In this document: piece after piece, positions 51,554 through 62,398 of the stretch
Position numbering within the stretch: position 1 is the stretch's first letter
Layout of the letters: the number at the start of each line of letters is the position of its first letter
Source of the DNA: Trichaptum fuscoviolaceum
Taxonomy: Eukaryota > Basidiomycota > Agaricomycetes > Hymenochaetales > Trichaptaceae
DNA length: 64,000 nt
NCBI GenBank assembly: GCA_910574455.1
Contig: CAJSYZ010000012.1
Location: forward strand, 1,667,317-1,731,316
Direction of reading: 5' to 3'
The notes under the pieces: generated by a model
What the model saw: the letters and a program-made list of their open reading frames with translations, nothing else
What the model was told of the DNA's origin: nothing
Database searches by the model: none
Position numbers and translations under genes: made by a program

Positions 51554-54057
51554 TGTTACGACCTGGGGGGAACCTGGGGGCCGGGGCGCGTTAGCGGCTT
51601 CCGGGGCAAGGCCTGAAGAGCGCGCGGCAGCGGAGAAGGCGAAGGGGAACCGTTAAGGACGCTACAACGCCAACGGAGTCGCGCGGGGAGCGGGGCTACG
51701 GGGGCGAGACGCAAGGGGGCTCAAGGCGAGGACGGGACGGAGTCAGAGTCGAGGCGGGGAAGGCAGAGTCGAGGCGCGGGGAGACAGAGTCGAGACGCGG
51801 GGAAATGCCAAGCGGGATTCTGGCGGGAATCTGGATTCGTGCGGGAATCTGGATTCGTGCGGGAATCTGGATTCGTGCGGGAATCTGGATTCGTGCAGGG
51901 ATTGCAGAGCGGGAATTGTTCGGGACTTTGGCGGGAATCTCAGAGCGGGATTCTGGGCAGGACTCAGAGCGGGATTCGCAGAGCGGGATCCGGGACAAGA
52001 CAGAGACAAGAGAGCCAGTGAGCAGGCGTGCTCAAGACAGGAGCAGAGAGCTCAGGATAACCGGGATCTCAAGGCAACACTTCTGTTATCAGGAGGAGGT
52101 TCCCTAAGGAAGCACTCGACAAGTCAGCATTGTAAAACTACACTAGAGACAAGACAGAAACACACCTAAGGAAGCACTCGACAAGAGGACAAAAGTGAGT
52201 GCTCCTTACGGTGGCGACAGGTATTTATCTACTGGGCAGAATCTACAGGGAACGGGCATGCACAAACGCGCAACTAACTAGTTACACAATCTTGCGGGCG
52301 AAGGCCGCGCATACAGTGACGTGAATCCGGGATTCGGGATTCGGTGCGGGAACATCTGGGCAAGATCTAAGGGAACGAGCGTGAAGCATGGTCAAGTGAA
52401 ACAAAGAGAACTAAAGGAATGTAATTGTGCGCGAGGTATCAAGCTGGCGCACAGGCAGCGGGGTAACGAACGTGGGGGGCGGATGTAATGCATACATCGT
52501 CTCGGGATAAGTTGCAGGCAACTTCTGGCGTGGATCAGGGTCGCGGGAGATCGACAGGGGCCAACTTCGAAGAAGCCGGTGCTTCGATGTCGTAACGAAG
52601 CCTAATCGCGAGGCGCGCGCGGGGCAGGGCGACTAAGGACGGGGTTCGAGTCCTTGCGGACAATGAGATCAATCCCGCACACGGGGTGGCGGGAATGTGG
52701 TCTGCGGGCCGGGACAGGACGCTACTAACAAGACTAGTTGGCTGGCACGTGCATGGCCAGGCCAATCACCTGGGGCTATCTCAAGACGAGGTTAGCATCG
52801 AGGAGCGGGGAAGCTAAGGGGTTTCCCTTGGACAACGGGAAACTCGCGCGATTCGCGATGGGATCATGCAGGGAATCTGGTTCGGGTTTCGACCGGGTTT
52901 CGAGTTCGGGTTTCGACTGGGAATCGAGTTCGGGTTTCGACCGGGAATCGAGACAGGGTTCGACCGGGAATCGTAGCGGGAATCTTTCGGGAATCAGAGC
53001 GGGAACTTAGCTGGGGTTGCGATGGGAATCGCGGCGGGATCGAAGGCGGGAATCCTGCGGGGGATTTGCGCCGGGATTCGAGACGGGACGCGAGGCGGGA
53101 AACGAGCGGGTTTTCGACTGGGATCGTGCGGGGGAAAGGAGCGGGATTCCAACCGGGAAGCGAGCGGGGTTTCCACCGGGAATGAGCGGGGGAGTCTGGC
53201 GAGACTCTAGTCGGGAAACGAGCGGGGGGAGTTTGGCGGGACTCCAACCTGGACGAGTGGGGGAGTCTTGGCGGGACTCCAACCGGGAACGAGCGTGGGT
53301 TGCGGGATTGTCAGAGAGGACGCTTGACAGCGTTCGCGGCGAGGCAGGATTCCTGGCGGGGCAGGCTGTGGACGAACAAGGGCAGGTCGAGAGGCACAGG
53401 ATGTCGAAGGGGTTAGCTAGGGCACCGTGGCAGGACGAGCGCAGGGCAGGGTTCGTGACCGGGCAGGATTGCGGGACAGCAATCCTTGACCGCTGTCGTG
53501 TTGGCTTACTCAAGGCCAGACAGAGGTCGGCTTTGGACGCAGTGGATCAATCTCCTAACTGCACTTCATGACTGTGGACGCGAGGCCGGGATCTGGTATC
53601 CGGGCATAGTCGAGAACCTACGAGGTCTGGGATAGCTATGGCTATGGCTATGGCTGTGGCAGGCTATGGCTATGGCTGTGGCTATGGTGAGTGACTTCGG
53701 GACTATGGCGAGGTACGGGGTTCACTGGAGCGGGGAACAGAGCATGACGGGAGCGGGGAGCAAGCGGGGGATCATCCTAGAGTCGGGGGAACGACGAGGC
53801 GGGCTAGGGATGGATCGAGACGCGGGGACGAGGCGGGGGACTGACGAGGAGACGTGGGCGAGGACAAGCAGGGGCGAGGAGGTCGTAGCGGGGCGGAACT
53901 CTTAGCAGGAGAATGCATGGCTAAGCAGAGGTTCTTCTGGGATCAGAGAGCGGGGGATCCTTTCGGGGATCTTGCCAAGGTCGCGATTCGGGTTTCAGTA
54001 TACCGGGTTCTGTTCGGGATTGCCTTAGACATGTTGGGGTCCTGGGGGATCCCGACA
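51554..54057 (-). mobile_element. Solo LTR-S (-), 2504 bp
   Basis: Reverse orientation of 48976-51391 with the same ends, flanked by its own TSD CGATT (51549-51553, 54058-54062). LARD-G1 shows the empty site near 43060. Relative to the plus copy it has about 90 extra bp near 53150-53290 and different minisatellite lengths. Separate TSDs prove an independent insertion. Confidence 0.9.
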
Positions 54058-54062
54058 CGATT

Positions 54063-55615
54063 GGCACGGTCATGTATTGCCTTCAAAGCGTCTGCGCTTG
54101 CAATCTACGGGCGCAAACCCCATTCCCGCAGTTCTCGCCGTCCAGACACGTCACACGGACGATTGGAGAAAACAATTGGAGGTCAAGAGCGGCGTCGCCA
54201 ACCTCGCCCTCATCCACGTCGCACGACTACATGTGTTGCCTTCAGAGCGTCTGCGCTTTCGATTGACGGCGCGCACACCTCACACCGATGGACGACTGGA
54301 ACAAACAATCTACAACCTTGGGCAGACCGCAGATACAAATGTTGAAGCTTGCCAATTGGACCGACAACCAGCATAGGACGCTACTATGGCACTGCTGGAT
54401 GAAGTTGCACCCAGTGCCATAATCAACCCTCGCTTATGGTCGCTTTTCCGCACATCCACTGATCGAATTCCGCTCTAACTTGGAGGATTTGTTGGTGGAA
54501 CTGGGTAGATTGGTTGGGCGAAGTTTCAGGGCTATCGGTGCAGTACTTGTCGCTCTACATCACTTTTAGTGCTCACCATATTGGCAATGAGTCACACCCT
54601 CATTCCTCAACATCCATCGATTCGTTCCCGATCTCCTTGCGCACACACGTTGTTCTACACTAGGACACACACCTCACGAAGTTTCGAACGTGTTGGAGAA
54701 GATTTGGGGCTTCTAGACTGTTATCAGTGCCAGACCTCACCCTCACCATACATTTTCGCCTCTCTTCGACGATTGCGAAGCAACTACTGGGCCGATTTCT
54801 GCGCGCAAGACACCATTCTCTTCTGCCAGTCGCACCCTTTCCATACGTGCAACAATCGCGCCGATCCGCTCCGTTTTGAGCTCACGGCGGTCTTGTTGGT
54901 TCGACATCACCACCACCACACCTTCCCCCTTTTGGCCGAAAAGATCGCCCATAACTTGGGATCGATTCGCGCCTTCACAAAATCGAAACAACCCCCATCT
55001 GCGTCTGCTTCAGGGCTTTCCTATCGCCCAACTCCCGCCTGAATCGATGCAAAACTCATCAATCGCCGGCAACATCTTCGGGACAACATTCATGCCATTG
55101 CCGTGCCCGAACCGTCGAAAACATTACCCATAACTCGGGCTTGATTCAAGCCTTCGCAAAACTAAGGGCACCTTCGTCTTCATCTTCTCGAGGGCTTCTC
55201 TACTGCTCAAACTTTGCTGGGATCGACACAGAACTCGTCATTCGCCGGCATCATCTTCGGGACAGCTGGGGTAGTAGCGACAGTTGATAGCTTGCCGCCT
55301 GTACACCCCATTCGGGCTGCACTTTCATCTGTTGTTGCTCAATCTGGTTCGTCCTTTGACTTGCCCATATCTCTTATCCACGGAGGAGATTTGCTTGCGC
55401 ATAGCAGAATTGCGCAATCTAAGAAAACACACCCTTTGCATGGTATCTGTGGCCTTTCCTCTTGGACAACAACCAGCTCCGTCATATGTTGGGGAACATC
55501 CGACATATCTTCCCTCATCACAACATTGGTCCACAACGCTATACTCCCGTTGCCTTTGCACATGCGCAGACGGGACCTTGGCCTCGACGGGGCTCGGCCG
55601 TTAAGGGAGGGCAAC
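54063..55615 (+). other. LARD-G2 internal region, 3' part, no gene recognised
   Basis: Collinear with LARD-G1 43060-41527 in reverse. It has the tandem duplication (54926-55105, 55107-55285) and a purine run GTTAAGGGAGGGCAAC before the 3' LTR, which fits a polypurine tract. No retroviral-type protein motif is seen. Confidence 0.8.
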
Positions 55616-56399
55616 TGTCACGACGTGACATATACCTCTTCCCCTTTGGGGCGCATCCCGGGGATTTCCCCGAATCCCGCTGGGATATCTTGCCCTCGGG
55701 AAATATCCCGGGGCATTCCCTTTGGGATCTCTCCCTTTCGGGATTTATCCCGGGTTCTTACCTTATGGACTTTCCCGAAGTCTCTTTCCTCTCATCCTCT
55801 TGTCTTTCCTCATGTTCCCCACCTGTTTCCCTCATTCCTCCTTCATTACTCCGATTTACCAATGCCCCTACACATGTCCTGTCACTCCTTTGTTATTCCT
55901 TTCCAATTCCTGTCTTAGTCTTACATGTGTGAGGCCTCATTGCCTACCGCATTGCCCGCATCCCCGATTTTCCCACGCTTCCGGAATCCCGGTATCTCTG
56001 TCCTTTCTCTATATAAACCCATAGCATTTGTACATAGATACCTGGACTCGAATATCATAAGTCTTTGGGCCTAGCTAGTGGCCAGGCTTTCGAGATCCAC
56101 CATGCCTTCGTCTTGTCTGCAAATCTAGCTTGCTTGTTGTCTAGTGCTCTAGACTATCTTTTGTGTTTGACCCGGACGTCTCGAGCCTTGCGCGGGAGCA
56201 CCCCGAAGTCCCCTCGTCGTCGGTCACCTTTGTCGGATGCCGGAAGCCCCGGATCCTGGTTATACTCGTCTCTCGTCTCTGTTCTCTTTGCTTCGCTCTT
56301 AGATTCGATCTCGCAGGACATCATGTCTCGATAGGCATGATCTCATTTGTTTACGATAGACAAGACACCACAAGGCATGCATCGGGTCCAAGCCTGACA
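55616..56399 (+). repeat. LARD-G2 3' LTR
   Basis: Uninterrupted 784-bp LTR from TGTCACGACGTGACA to AAGCCTGACA. TATATAAA at 56010-56017. It serves as the empty-site reference for hAT-P in the 5' LTR. Confidence 0.93.
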
Positions 56400-56404
56400 G
56401 CTTG

Positions 56405-58263
56405 ATGCGAGGTGCAGGTGGAGGAGATGGCGGTTTATGTGCAGGCGGATCAGGTGCAGCAGGAGGCGGCTCTGGTATGTCTGGAGTTGGTTGACAAGTT
56501 TCTGGAGTTGGTGGACGTGGTGGTATGTCATCGTCATCACTGTCATTGTCTGGAGGCGGCTGACGCGGAGGAGGTAGATCATCGGACTCATCATCGGAGT
56601 CATTAACGATGAAGTGTTGTAGCCCCCCCTGATCTAGGTTGTCTGCTTCAAGCCTCAGATCAACTGGCGTTTTTGAGTTGCCAGGGAATTTACTTTCATC
56701 AAAGACAGCAGAGTTGCTGATGATTTCCTTCTGAGTGACAGGATTCCAGAATAGCCAGCCTTTGTACTCAGCAGGGTAGCCAATAAAGATGCACTTGCTG
56801 TAGTGCGGTTCCAGTTGCTTGCGCTGGTCCTTCTGCAGATTCACATATGCAGTACATCCAAAGACGCGAAGATGAGTGACATCTGGCTTAGATTTTTGCC
56901 AGAGAGAGAGCGGAGTGGCGAAGTTGACATTAGCAGATGTGGGAGAACGGTTCCGTGTATGGACAAAGGCGGACACTGCATCCCACCAGAATGTAGGAGG
57001 AAGACGCGCCTCATTGAGCATGGTAGTGATGCCCTCAGAGATGGTGCGGTTAGCGCGCTCAGCAACACCGTTCTGGTGAGGCTTGTTGCGCACAGTGTGT
57101 TGTTGCTGGATGCCATTCTTAAGACATAGTTCATCCCATGCTTTAGGCATGTATTCGCCTCCTTTGTCATCGCGTATGGCTTTTATGCGGACGCCAGTCT
57201 GGTTCTCTGCATATGCCATAAACTTCTGAAATGCGCCAAATGCTTCACTCTTCTTCTTCAGTGGAAGTACAACCCAGGCGCGACTGTAATCATCAATAAA
57301 GGTGATCCAGTATTTATACCCATGTCTTGACTGAGTGCGGAGGGGGCCGTGCACGTCAGAGTGCACTAACTGCAAAACCGCAGTGGCCCGAGTGTTGGCT
57401 TTCTTAGGCACTTTGGCCCGGTGAAGTTTGCCTGCAAGACAGGGTTCGCATATTGCATCTGGTAATGCCTTTGATTTGACAACCATGCCTCTCACAAGGT
57501 GCTCATTGTATAGGCGCTGCACATCTGCATGGTTTAGATGTGCAAGGCGCCGGTGCCACAGGGTCCAGTCAATGGGGTAAGACTGAGTAAAGGTCGCAAG
57601 CGCAGAAGACAGTATAATAACATGGCCATTGAGAGTGGCAGTGTGATTGTGATTGACCGTTGCGGTGAAGAGTGTCTGTTTGTTGCGCTGGAAGAGTATG
57701 GAGTGGTCGTTGATGATGATGGTGAATTGCTTGGAGCGAGAGAGGAACAGGGCCGACAGTAGATTGTTCTGTAGGTCAGGCACATGAAGCACCCGAGAGA
57801 ATGCTAACTCCCGTGTTGGTTTGCCATCAATGATGGGCTGAAATGTAACTGTGCCAATGCCTGCAGAGTAGACAATATGGTTGTCAGCAAGGCGGATTGA
57901 CGTGCGGTATGGCTGATATTCAGTAAACCAGTCTCGATGGGGTGTCATGTGGCTGGTGGCGCCTGTGTCAACGATCCACTTGGTGGACGCAGTCATGGAG
58001 AGAGCAGAGTCAAAGGCAGTTGTATCCTGCATGTGATTTATGCCTTCCGAGAATGAGATCTCGGGATCCTTTGCTTTAGCAGCAGCGGTTCCCATATCCT
58101 TGTCTTTGCTACCAACAGCAGCAAGGCTATCATGAGCAATGATTTCTGCAAGGGCATCTTGGCGCTTGTAGCACTTGGTGTAATGGTGACCAAGGCAGGT
58201 GCAGAAGGTGCACTTGAGCTTACGGCGGCGCAAGGCTGACTTAGAGTTGTTGTGCATAGTCAT
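56405..58263 (-). pseudogene. Copia zinc knuckle, protease and integrase part
   Basis: On the minus strand from the ATG at 58261-58263 (MTMHNNSKS): a CCHC knuckle CTFCTCLGHHYTKC, the aspartic protease WIVDTGATSHMT, the integrase zinc domain (LWHRRLAHLNH..CEPCLAGK), the catalytic core (HSDVHGP, IDDYSR, IRDDKGGEY, NGVAERANRTI), a FGCTAYV block, and a Pro/Asp-rich linker reaching LARD-G2. It is open. A stop at 58372-58374 lies shortly upstream, so the usual gag region of some 200 residues before the knuckle is lacking. This part encodes particle maturation and integration functions. Confidence 0.94.
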
Positions 58264-59732
58264 TGTGTGAGCGTGCAGTGGATGGAGCAAAAGAACAGGA
58301 TAGGGTCGAGGACGGAGCAGTGGTCTGTCTGCGCAGTGCAGATAGAAGATGGCTGTGTATTGGAGGCAGTATCAAGGCGATGGATGTGCAATGCCGCTGC
58401 ACTACTATCCACACACAGTGAGAGCCGTCAAACTCAATGAGCCTTCACGTGGACGAAGGCTCACTTGCACAGATCCCCTGGGGTGAGTTCACGTGCATGA
58501 GATATGACAGGGTACGGTATGGGGGCCGCCCTGGACAGGTGCTTCTTTGTGTAAAGGAGTAATGCAGTCACAGTGTCCGCTAGACAGTGCTGGTCTGTCG
58601 GTCTAATGAAAGACCCCGCAGGCACCGCTGACGCAAAGAGGCTCTAAGCTTAAGTGAACAAGTCACAACCGGCGAACAAAGGCCGGGGGGCGAGCTTTTG
58701 CAGTCGTAGGAATGTGAAGCAGGCAGGGAAACAACCCTTGAAATGCAGAAACAATACCACACCAGTGCTTGCACTGATCGCAAGATGTGACACACTGTCG
58801 CGTGCGATGGGAAACAAGGAACGCGCTATGCACGTCCTGTATAGGCTCAAAGCGCTGAGCACAATGGTGCTATGCGCGAGCGAATCGCCTCCGTGGATGT
58901 GGGGATATGGGCAAGCCCCAGGAATCACCAGAGTGAGCAAGTAGCAGATGAAAGTGCAGCCCAAATGGGGTGTGCAGGCGGCGAGCTATCAACTGTTACT
59001 GCTACCCTAGCTGTCCCGAAGATAGTGCCGGCGATTGATGAGTTTTCTGCCGAATCGAGCGAGAGTTGGGCGATAGGAAAGCCCTCGAGAAGACGAAGAT
59101 GAGGGTGGTCTCGGTTTTGTGAAGGCTTGAATCAAGCCCGAGTTATGGGCGATGTTTTCGGCCACAAGGGGAAAGTGTAGTGGTGGAGATGTCGAACCAA
59201 CAAGGCCGCTGTGAGCTCAAAACTCAACGGATCGGCGCGATTGTTGCACGTATGGAAAGGGTGCGTCGAGCAGAAGAGAATGGTGGTCTGCGCGCAGAAA
59301 TCGGCCCAGTGGTTGTTCAGCAATCGTCGAAGAGGGGCGAAAATGGATAATGAGGGTGAGGTCTGACTGTGATAACAGTCTAGAAGCCCCAAATCTTCTC
59401 CAACACGTTCGAAACTTCGTGAGGTGTGTGTCCTAGTGTAGAACAACGTGTGTGCGCAAGGAGAGCGCGAACGAATCGACGGATGTTGAGGAATGAGGGG
59501 GAGACTCAATGCCAATATGGTGAGCACTAAAAGTGATGTAGAACGGCAAGGACTACACCAATAGCCCTGAAACTTCGTATAACCAATCCTTCCAGTTCCA
59601 ACAATATATCCTCCAAGTTAGAGCGAAATCCGATCAGTGGATGTATCGGAAAAGCGTCCGAAAGCGATGGGAGGATTGCTGAGGAGGTTGAGAAGGGGTG
59701 TTGTTGAAGTTTTCACTTGGGCTACTGCCCAA
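58264..59732 (-). other. Copia leader replaced by a shared repeat module; gag N-terminus absent
   Basis: Where a copia gag should be, 58860-59670 matches LARD-G1 41740-42740 in the same orientation. 58390-59170 also matches hAT-P 47255-47700 in reverse, with an internal gap. I see no gag reading frame. On the plus strand 58872-59102 encodes a frame with ESAAQMGCAGGEL-like sequence that has recognisable counterparts in the other copies. Either the Copia is a recombinant with a LARD-G-like RNA, or the module is a captured host sequence. Confidence 0.6.
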
Positions 59733-59743
59733 GGCTCATAACC
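59733..59743 (-). other. Copia primer-binding site, initiator Met half-tRNA type
   Basis: Directly after the 5' LTR, the minus strand reads GGTTATGAGCC. Its complement GGCTCATAACC is the anticodon-loop sequence of eukaryotic initiator tRNA-Met. Drosophila copia and yeast Ty5 prime from this internal tRNA position, so the same mechanism is likely here. I matched it from memory of the tRNA loop, not by search. Confidence 0.7.
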
Positions 59744-60004
59744 TATGAACGGCACACTTCTCAGACAGAGTCTGCAGTGATAGTGTAAGTGCTAAATTCT
59801 AGATCTAACATACAATAATTACATACCTGCAGTGATAGTGTAAGTGCTAAAGGTGCACAGGGACGTATCACTGCAGTATATATGTTACTTTCTTAGGGGG
59901 TTAAATGTTCCCACACTAGTGTACTAAGAGTCCGTGAATGAAGTAATGAATAAATGTAAAGAACAATAAGAAGAGATAATAGAGAGGAATAAGTCACTTC
60001 AACA
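59744..60004 (-). repeat. Copia 5' LTR
   Basis: 261 bp, 260 identical to the 3' LTR. It carries the promoter (TATATA on the opposite end from the primer site). The 5-bp TSD CCAAC follows at 60005-60009. Confidence 0.93.
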
Positions 60005-60009
60005 CCAAC

Positions 60010-62288
60010 CACCGAAGTGGGATGGAGGGCTTGATGAGAGTGTCCTCGTCGAGTTGGATGCCCCGGGAGTCCCAGCCGCGATATCTTTGGTGACACCCAG
60101 GGGTTTGGAAGTGGAGGAGCTCGGTCTTCGCGGTCTCGATGTTGAGATTGATGTCGTTGAAGAGCAAGTTGAGGTGGTGGTAAGCGCCTACTAAGTTCCT
60201 GCAGTTGGTGGTGACTGATGAGCCAGTGATGGCAATCATGTGGTCGTCGACATATGCTAGGAGCTCGCAGTCAGGGTGGTGGAACCGCTGAATCGCAATA
60301 GCTGCAAAAAGAGTGGAGAGAATGGGTGAGACAGGGGAGCCCTGAGGCGTCCCAAAGTCCGGTTTGCGGACGCTAGGGAGTGTGGTGCCATCAAAAGAGA
60401 TAGCAGCCTCCCGCCCAGTCATGAAAGAAAGGCACCAGTCCGCCATGTCTGGCGAACAACCTAACTCCAAGAGCCGGTGGTGGAGGTGTTGTGGATGGAC
60501 CGAGTCAAAGAAGCCTTGTATGTCCACCGCTAGGACAGAACACACTTTGTCTTCCGACTGGGCTTTCTCCACAATCTGTAAAAGGCGTTGGGCAGTGTCA
60601 TAGACAGAGTGCCCTTGATGACCGCCATACTGGTTTGGGGGAAGCCAGTTCTGGGTGTTAGCCAGAAACTGGAGACGGTTAGCAAGAATCTTCTCAAGGA
60701 GTTTCCCTAGGGTCTCCTCAAGAGTAATCGGTCTGTAAGACCGAGGAGAGAATTGGTCCTTCTTGTTTGGCTTCCTGAGCATTACTACCTTTGTTATCCG
60801 CCAGCACGCTGGGTGGTGGCCCAAACGCAGACAGTCGTTGAACAAAGATAGCACCTCCTTAGCGAAGGATCCAATCACCCATTTGAGGGGACGGTATCCG
60901 ACGCCCGAGGGGCCAGGAGCAGACAAGTTGGAAGTGCCGGCCAGGGTGTCCATAAGCTCTTTCATGAGTATGGGAGGCGCCGCTGCAGAAGGTGGGGGCA
61001 GCAGGCGTAAGCCCGCTGCTGGAAGTGGTGGGGGAGGAGGAAAGTAGGTGGAATGGAACAACTCAGCTTTCTCCTGCTCAGTAGTTGTGAAGGTGCCATC
61101 TGGTTTCCTCAGCGAAGGCACAGGAGTAGGGCGGATGCCGAGGCCACGCTTGGCCCAGCTCCAGATGTTGGTGGAATTGGCGTCTTTGACCTGCTCTGCA
61201 TAGAACACGCGACGCGCTGCTCTGGTGGTGGCTTTGAAGGCGCGTTTAGCAGCGGCGCGCAAACGGGCGGTAGGGGCGTCCTTAATTGCCGCAAGTGAGG
61301 ATGAGCACTCAGGGGACCACCATGGGACCTCTGTCTTGGAGCGCTTTCTGGGTTTAGTCATTGATTCCATCGCCGCCACCATTGCAGATTGGATGGCTTT
61401 GGCTTTGGCATCTAGTTCAACCTTGTCTGACGCAGGAAGCGCGAATGCCTCATGCAGCAAGGGAAAGGCAGTAGCACACCATGCCTCTCTGTCATCATTA
61501 GACAGTCTGGGGGGCCGTGGAAGGTGGACGAATGGTCCAACTGGCACCTCCCATGTGAGTAGGGTGTGGTCTGAGAGAGCGGAGTGGGAGCTGGTGAATG
61601 TATCCATCACCTGCTCTGGTGGGATATTGGGCGCAGTCCAGACCATATCGATCGGATAACGCGGCCCATCTTTACCCGGACAAGTGTCCACATCTGGGTG
61701 ATGGGCAGGCTCATGTCCATGCTCTTGGAAGAAGTCATCCAAGGGTTGCCCCCTGTTTGACTCGGCATTGGAACATGGCAACTCTGACCAGGAACGATGC
61801 CGGCGATTGAAGTCGCCAGCAATCGTTAGGGAAGCGGCTATTGCCAGGGTGAGATTGAAGAGAAACGACTCACCTGGGTAAGTGGGGGTTGGGGCGGTGC
61901 GTTCTGGAGCCTGCTGACCGTAGTAGTTGCAGAGGCGGACAGTATGGGTAGAGCGAACCTCAATAGTCAGGACATCAGTGCCATGTGACGCTGCACCGAC
62001 GATAGACCATGAATGTGTTGGGAGGGACCGTGAAACGTAAGTAACCACTCGCGGACGGGTGGCCGGTGGGAGGCAGGGGACGTAACCTGGAATAGAAGGG
62101 ACATTGAAGACGTCATCTCCATCTGGGTTAGTCAATGAGGGTTGGGTACCGATCTTGTACCAGGGCGGTTCCTGGATAAGCAATAGGTGTGGGGGACGGG
62201 GATTGTTAGCAAGAAGAGGAAAAAGAGAATGAATTGCTGCTAATGAGTGGGCAGTATTCCACTGAAGGACACGGATTGTGTCAGTCAT
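60010..62288 (-). pseudogene. Split LINE-A ORF2, endonuclease and RT piece
   Basis: From MTDTIRVLQWN (ATG 62286-62288) through the endonuclease, RT fingers and palm with AYVDD to PLRWL, where Copia begins. It is open throughout (about 760 codons). Changes such as GGHQGHS for GGRQGHS are substitutions only. The element ends a few bases upstream, so no ORF1 supports it. Confidence 0.93.
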
Positions 62289-62295
62289 TCTCCTT

Positions 62296-62398
62296 CCTCC
62301 TATAACTTACAGATTTCATCTGTACCCAAAACATACATTTGTATTATGTTTAGGATACGTATTGTGAGTGTTTTGCACTATGTGCCTGACCCGTAACT
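62296..62398. other. About 100 bp of unassigned AT-rich sequence
   Basis: This lies between the truncated LINE-A 5' end and the start of LTR-S, and matches no other part of the window. I see no gene or repeat in it. It may be host DNA or the edge of another element, and is the only clearly single-copy stretch in the window. Confidence 0.6.

Larger units (their letters stand above)
45151..56399 (+). mobile_element. LARD-G2: non-coding LTR retrotransposon with nested hAT-P and two solo LTRs
   Basis: The 5' LTR is 45151-45908 plus 48160-48185, split by hAT-P. The 3' LTR is 55616-56399. The TSD GCTTG is at 45146-45150 and 56400-56404. The internal region, after removing two LTR-S insertions, is about 2.5 kb and collinear with LARD-G1. 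The two LTRs appear identical over the parts I compared. Its own core of about 4.1 kb is expanded to 11.2 kb. Confidence 0.93.
37632..60004 (-). mobile_element. Ty1/copia LTR retrotransposon with three nested insertions
   Basis: Two 261-bp LTRs (37632-37892 and 59744-60004) differ at one base (37638 T, 59750 C). A 5-bp TSD CCAAC flanks them. On the minus strand the order is 5' LTR, primer site, unusual leader, zinc knuckle-protease-integrase-RT-RNase H, polypurine tract, 3' LTR. Insertions are LINE-A (39581-40626), LARD-G1 (40744-44974) and LARD-G2 (45151-56399). Excising them joins the coding pieces into 3798 nt, 1265 codons plus stop. The integrase-before-RT order defines copia. The N-terminal gag part is missing. 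Confidence 0.95.
34951..62295 (-). mobile_element. LINE-A (-) split by hAT-M and Copia
   Basis: Pieces are 34951-36655 (poly(T) 34951-34979, 3' UTR, ORF2 end), 37244-37631 and 60010-62295. Removing hAT-M and Copia and one TSD copy each gives an ORF2 of 1341 + 388 + 2279 = 4008 nt, exactly the intact 1336 codons. The element ends within a few bases of the ORF1/ORF2 overlap, so ORF1 is absent (5' truncation). Sequence beyond 62295 does not match LINE-B, so no TSD can be shown. Confidence 0.92.

Noticed and set aside
51805..52107. Repetitive peptides (AGIWIRAGIWIR, RESGFVRESGF, NSIPGRNP) as possible structural proteins
   Set aside because: They are open only because of minisatellites, in several frames and on both strands, and change with the unit number between LTR-S copies.
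48976..54057. One giant foldback transposon with 2.4-kb terminal inverted repeats
   Set aside because: Each arm has its own 5-bp TSD and LARD-G1 provides both empty sites, so these are two separate solo LTRs.
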